From assembly GCA_024280235.1 (NCBI GenBank), contig JAJRQN010000043.1:1-46079 (forward strand): DNA of 46,079 nt, given 5' to 3'. Origin of the DNA: Bacteroidota bacterium. GTDB lineage: Bacteria; Bacteroidota; Bacteroidia; Bacteroidales; F082. Below, piece after piece: positions 42,305 through 46,079 of the stretch. Each line of letters opens with the position of its first letter. Position 1 is the stretch's first letter. A program made the translations under genes and the position numbers. Below the pieces are notes generated by a model that was given only the letters and a program-made list of their open reading frames with translations, ran no database searches and was not told the DNA's origin.

Positions 42305-44968
42305 TCATTTTATTTTTGGATGATAGTTCAGCACCGAGAAGACATAAGCCGGTTCTACCTGTGCCTGTTTTACCAATGTGTCGTTTCCCGAAATCAGCAA
42401 AACGCGATATTTTCCCGGTTTTTGATTGCGTGTATCCCACTGAACATGATGCAGTCCTTTGGCATTTTCTCCTTTGATTTTAGCAACCTGTTTACCGGAG
42501 GCATTATAAATTTTAAAAACTACCGGCTGCTGACGTGTTTTTCCAAGATAATAATTCAACCGGAGACCGTTGGGTTCGTTGGGAGTGAAAATATGCCGGT
42601 CGCCCATAAGACGATTATTTCCCCAAAAAGCGGACTGTGCATAATTTTTCACCGGCTTGGACTGGATGTCAAACAACCAGAGGTCTTTTTTCAAAACCTC
42701 GGGATGCATTTGCTGCAAAACATTAATTGGTGTTATCCACATGCCACGGCCGTAACTTCCGGCAATCAGATCGTTTTCGCGAGGCTGAATCAATAGGTCT
42801 TTTACAGGGACTTCAGGCATATTTCCACGTAGCGGATTCCAGAATTTGCCGTCATCCAGACTGAAAAAGATGCCTTTATCATTTCCAATGAACAACAATG
42901 CAGAATTTTTCCGATCTTCGACAATCACATTTACAGGTTGTTGCGGCAGATTGGATGAAATGTTTTGCCATGTTTTACCAAAATCGGTCGTCCTGAAAAC
43001 ATAGGGCCGGAAATCATCCTCCTTAAAACCATTTTTTACTACATAAGCCGTCCCTGTGGAGAAGCTGGAAGCAAAAACACGCGTTACCTAACGGTCAGAA
43101 GGCCCTCCGGCCTTAGCAATTTCTTGTGTCATTTCCTCCCGGTGTTTGCCAAAATCGCGCGTAAGCCATACCCGGCCATCATCGGTGCCAAGCCAAATAA
43201 GCCCGGCCTGTATCGGCGATTCTGAAATAGTGGTGATCGTGCAAAAATGCATATGGCCTTTCCCGTGAATTTTTTCCGGATTGTCGGTGGTAAGATCGGG
43301 GCTGAGTTCCTTCCAGTGATCACCTTTGTCAGTGGATTGCAGCAACATCTGACCACCAGTAAACAACATGTTATGGTCGTGCGGCGAGATGATAAGCGGC
43401 GGATCCCACGCAAAACGATAAGCCGGATGACCTTTGGGTGTTTTGGGTTCAATATTTGTACGGAGACTTTTTTGCTGGTCCACACGAATGTGTGCCCCAA
43501 ATTGTGTGGTAGCATAAAACCAACGGCTGTCTGTTTGGTCCACAGGGCAATACATACCATCCCATTTCCCAACCAAAGCCCAATCGGTTTCGGAGATTTC
43601 CTTTTTGAAACTGTTGCTTGGCCCTTTCCATACTTCATGGTCCTGCAATCCACAGTAAACATTGTAAGGCTTATCCATATCTGCGGAGATATTATAGACT
43701 TCTCCGAGTGGAATATTGAAATAATGATCGGCAGTAATCCCCTTGTCGTAGCTGATGTAAAGCCCGCCATCGCTGCCTATCAACATGTGATTGGGATCAT
43801 CCGGATCAATCCACATACAACGAAAATCGCCGAAGACATTTTTCAGGATTCCGGTATTACTGTAATTTATCCAATACCATGTTTTACCGCCATCATAAGA
43901 ATAGGGCATGGTCTCTGAAAGCACATAAATATGTTGTCCGTTGTCCGGGTCAACAAAAATCTGATTGAAAGAATAGGGTGCTTTATCTGAAATGTTCAGC
44001 GTGTCATTGTTGGTTTTGTTCCAGTGTTTTCCACCATCAACTGTTTTGTAAACGTCGCTCCAGATACCTTCGCCCACAGGTTTCATGTGGGTGTCAATTG
44101 TTTTTTCTTCTTCAGCTTCGTGCAGAAACTTTTGAATTTCTATCACAGCATAGAGAATCTGCGGATTTTTTGGGAAAACAGCCAAACCAATACGTCCCAT
44201 TTTGCCGGAAGGCAAACCGTGGGTAAGTTTTTCCCAGCTTTTCCCGCCATCGGAGGTTTTGTAAATGCCACTGTGTGCTCCGGTAGCAAGAAAAGTCCAT
44301 GGTAAGCGGGTTTTCTCGTAAGCGGCAGCATACAAAATTTCCGGATTTTCCGGATTCATAACCAAATCGATGACACCGGTATTATCATCGATATAAAGTA
44401 CCTTTTTCCAGTGTTTTCCGCCGTCAATAGTTTTGAAAACGCCGCGTTCACTGTTGTGAGAAAAAAGATGTCCCATGACGGCCACATAAACAATGTCGGG
44501 ATTCTTCGGGTCGATGACGATTTTGGCAATATGCTGCGAATCTGTAAGGCCCATCGATTGCCAGGATTTTCCTGCGTCTGTTGATTTGTAAATACCTGTA
44601 CCGCTGTAAGAATAGCGGGCATTATAGCATTCGCCCGTTCCGGCCCATACAATGTCAGGGTTGGATAGTGCCACAGCTATCGCCCCTATGGAGCCTGTGC
44701 CAACACTATCAAAAACAGGAAAAAAAGTTGTTCCGTTGTTTACGGTTTTCCATATACCGCCGTTGCGGGTGGCCACATAAAAAGTATGCAGACTGGTTTT
44801 ACCGTTTACCACCGGAACAGCCATTCCGGTTATCCACGAGCCTGTGCGAAACGGTCCGAGATTACGGAAGTGAAAATCGTTTAAAAAACTGCTGCCGAGC
44901 CGCATCTGTGCTGCGGACAACAGAGGGACTAAAATAAAAAAAAGAGAAATTCGGATAAATTTTTTCAT
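42305..44968 (-). pseudogene. BNR/sortilin-like exported protein gene with one in-frame TAG
   Basis: The frame is 888 codons. Residues 1-20 are a signal peptide (MKKFIRISLFFILVPLLSAA). Many Asp-box BNR repeats follow (GIYKSTDAGKSWQSMG, GVFKTIDGGKHWKKVL, GIYKTSDGGKSWEKL), forming one or two propellers as in sortilin/Vps10-like and xyloglucanase-like proteins. TAG at 43088-43090 (codon 627) stops it after GGPSDR. The same frame continues VTRVFASSFSTGTAYVV, with further BNR repeats (YVFRTTDFGKTWQNI) and a C-terminal Ig/FlgD-like part (WDTRNQKPGKYRVLL). Products could be a 626-residue fragment plus, from an internal start, a C-terminal piece. Confidence 0.85.
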
Positions 44969-45931
44969 AGATACGTGCTATTATTAAAATTAATTTTCCG
45001 TTTGGTCGGGTAATTTTCATAAATTTTGTTGAACCTGTGGCTATTGAAAAAATGGCGAACGTCTGTTGTCATTTCAATACCATGATTCCGCTCATTAAAA
45101 ACCTTGTTCCAGTAGTGATGAGAACCGTTCTTTAAGACATGATGCCAAATCCCCTCCCTCCGTCTAACAGTTCAAAAACTATGGGAGTTGGAAAGTTTCC
45201 AAGGCTATCCGAAACAGACAAGGCATACCTCCAAACGTTTCCATCAACAACAATGATTTTATAAAGACATCGCTATTGCATTGATTATCTTTCGGCTAAT
45301 AATGAAGTTGTTTAAAGTCAAATCGTGAAACTACGAGAAACATTTTGACTTCATTGGACTTCAGCTTTAACTTTAAACAGCTTTAAGAACTACCGGAAGA
45401 AAGGAAGCAACTAATTTTTGAGGCAAACTCTCATTTTCAGCGATATTCTTAATTTGTTGCATTCAACCAGCCATAAAAATAAACAATTTCTCATTCCCTT
45501 GTTAAGAAAACAGGAAAACTGCAATTATTGCCTACGAATTGCGGAAACTACATGTATGCGGCGCAGTTGAAAAGATCAAATTGTCTCATAATTACCGACT
45601 TACAAAAGAAGGCTATATTTGGATTTTTTACTCATTTTTCAACTCTAAACATATACTTAAACCCATGATATTCGGTAGTTATAAGAAAAATATATTTTTC
45701 AGTTTCAGATCAGTCCTCAATTATTGAGGGGCTTGATCAGAAATAAACAAGGTTTGTTTCTTTGATTGTGTCTGAATTTAAGATACTTTCGTAAGCAGAA
45801 AAAACGTGAATTTTATTTATGTTTTTGAAAAGCTAAAAGCTAAAACTTAAAAATTCAAAACCAACATCTAAAAGAAACCGTTATTTTTTAAGACGATTGA
45901 TGACGGGTTCGATAGATGTGGAAAAATATAA
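44969..45931. other. Gene-poor spacer of about 1 kb
   Basis: No convincing gene is present. A small inverted repeat AAGTTGTTTAAAGT (45305-45318) and ACTTTAAACAGCTT (45370-45383) may be the remnant of a mobile element. A palindrome CCTCAATTATTGAGG lies at 45715-45729 inside wider GATCA/TGATC arms. A 62-codon frame at 45539-45727 has no protein-like pattern that I recognise. Confidence 0.55.
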
Positions 45932-46079
45932 ATGGCAACTAATATGGATAAGCAATTAAATTTTTTAACAAAAGAACTTGTTGAGAAAGCAACAAAGAAA
46001 ATTGATAAAAAGGGTATTCCGCAAAACAGGGAAAGTAAGGTGTATTCAGTTATAGTTAATGAAAAAAAATACCCTTTAA
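45932..46079 (+). CDS. 5' end of an unidentified gene, possibly a McrA-like nuclease
   Basis: Only the first 49 codons (or 45 from ATG 45944) lie in the window. The sequence runs MDKQLNFLTKELVEKATKKI, then DKKGIPQNRESKVYSVIVNE and KKYPL. A helix followed by GIPxxRxSxxYxVxxNxKxYP resembles the small N-terminal domain found on ScoMcrA-like HNH nucleases and other modified-DNA defence proteins. This is from memory and over few residues. It is AT-rich, like dpnI. Confidence 0.5.
   Translation, partial: MATNMDKQLNFLTKELVEKATKKIDKKGIPQNRESKVYSVIVNEKKYPL

Noticed and set aside
21300-44968. Complete reassignment of TAA or TAG to an amino acid
   Set aside because: Many clearly intact genes here end in TAA (asnS, fba, prs, rplY, leuS) or TAG (dpnI, ftsX, the phosphoesterase) at the normal family length, so a full code change does not fit. 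Only partial readthrough or plain nonsense remains possible.
45539-45727. A 62-codon frame near the right edge
   Set aside because: It is rich in Phe, Ile, Lys and Asn as expected of AT-rich spacer DNA, and has no recognisable motif or regulatory signal.

Overview
The window reads as chromosomal DNA of a moderately AT-rich member of the Bacteroidota, probably Bacteroidales/Marinilabiliales-like. Three things point there. The housekeeping proteins resemble Bacteroidota versions (AsnRS, LeuRS, Prs-L25-Pth, paired M16 proteases, MeaB, RF3, YitT). Clear promoters carry the Bacteroidota -7 box TAnnTTTG rather than TATAAT. Almost no gene has a Shine-Dalgarno sequence; the hsp20 gene is the exception. 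No rRNA, CRISPR array, prophage or intact transposase gene is visible.

Layout. 1-8.2 kb: a tRNA-Gln with a partly duplicated 3' end, asnS, an exported propeller/transglutaminase protein, a DpnI-type restriction gene with a decayed Dam methylase fragment upstream, fba, a repeat-rich 0.75 kb spacer, a chimeric broken tRNA-Gln, a MITE-like element and tRNA-Ser. 8.4-14 kb: a flippase-like membrane protein, Hsp20, a TetR regulator, a secreted phosphoesterase and a DUF4143 ATPase behind a large palindrome. 14-21.9 kb: leuS, a PHP phosphatase, an anchored EEP-family protein, then prs, rplY and pth. 22-29 kb: envelope proteins, ftsX, comF, an Omp85-type barrel, a HIT protein and a tandem universal stress protein. 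29.1-30.7 kb: a compact methyltransferase/endonuclease pair inserted between two imperfect 63-bp direct repeats. 30.9-40.8 kb: a pseudouridine synthase, MeaB, a small exported repeat protein, an M16 pair, prfC, transaldolase, YitT and a Nudix protein. 40.9-45 kb: an ECF sigma/anti-sigma/Spy-like operon and a large BNR-repeat exported protein. The right edge holds the first 45-49 codons of a gene that may be another methyl- or modified-DNA defence nuclease.

Three signals stand out. (1) The DpnI gene, which cuts only adenine-methylated GATC, sits directly downstream of a Dam-family methylase reduced to its first 25 codons and a broken C-terminus. This looks like a frozen record of incompatible methylation-dependent and methylation-protected restriction at one locus. 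(2) Four otherwise intact reading frames (pth, a lipoprotein, comF, a BNR protein) each carry exactly one in-frame TAA or TAG with no frameshift. TAA and TAG also end most normal genes here, so full stop reassignment is unlikely; recent nonsense decay, partial readthrough or sequence error remain. (3) The restriction-modification pair is bounded by copies of the promoter and first codons of the neighbouring stress-protein gene, as expected from insertion with long target duplication. All family assignments were made by eye and from memory; no database search was run.
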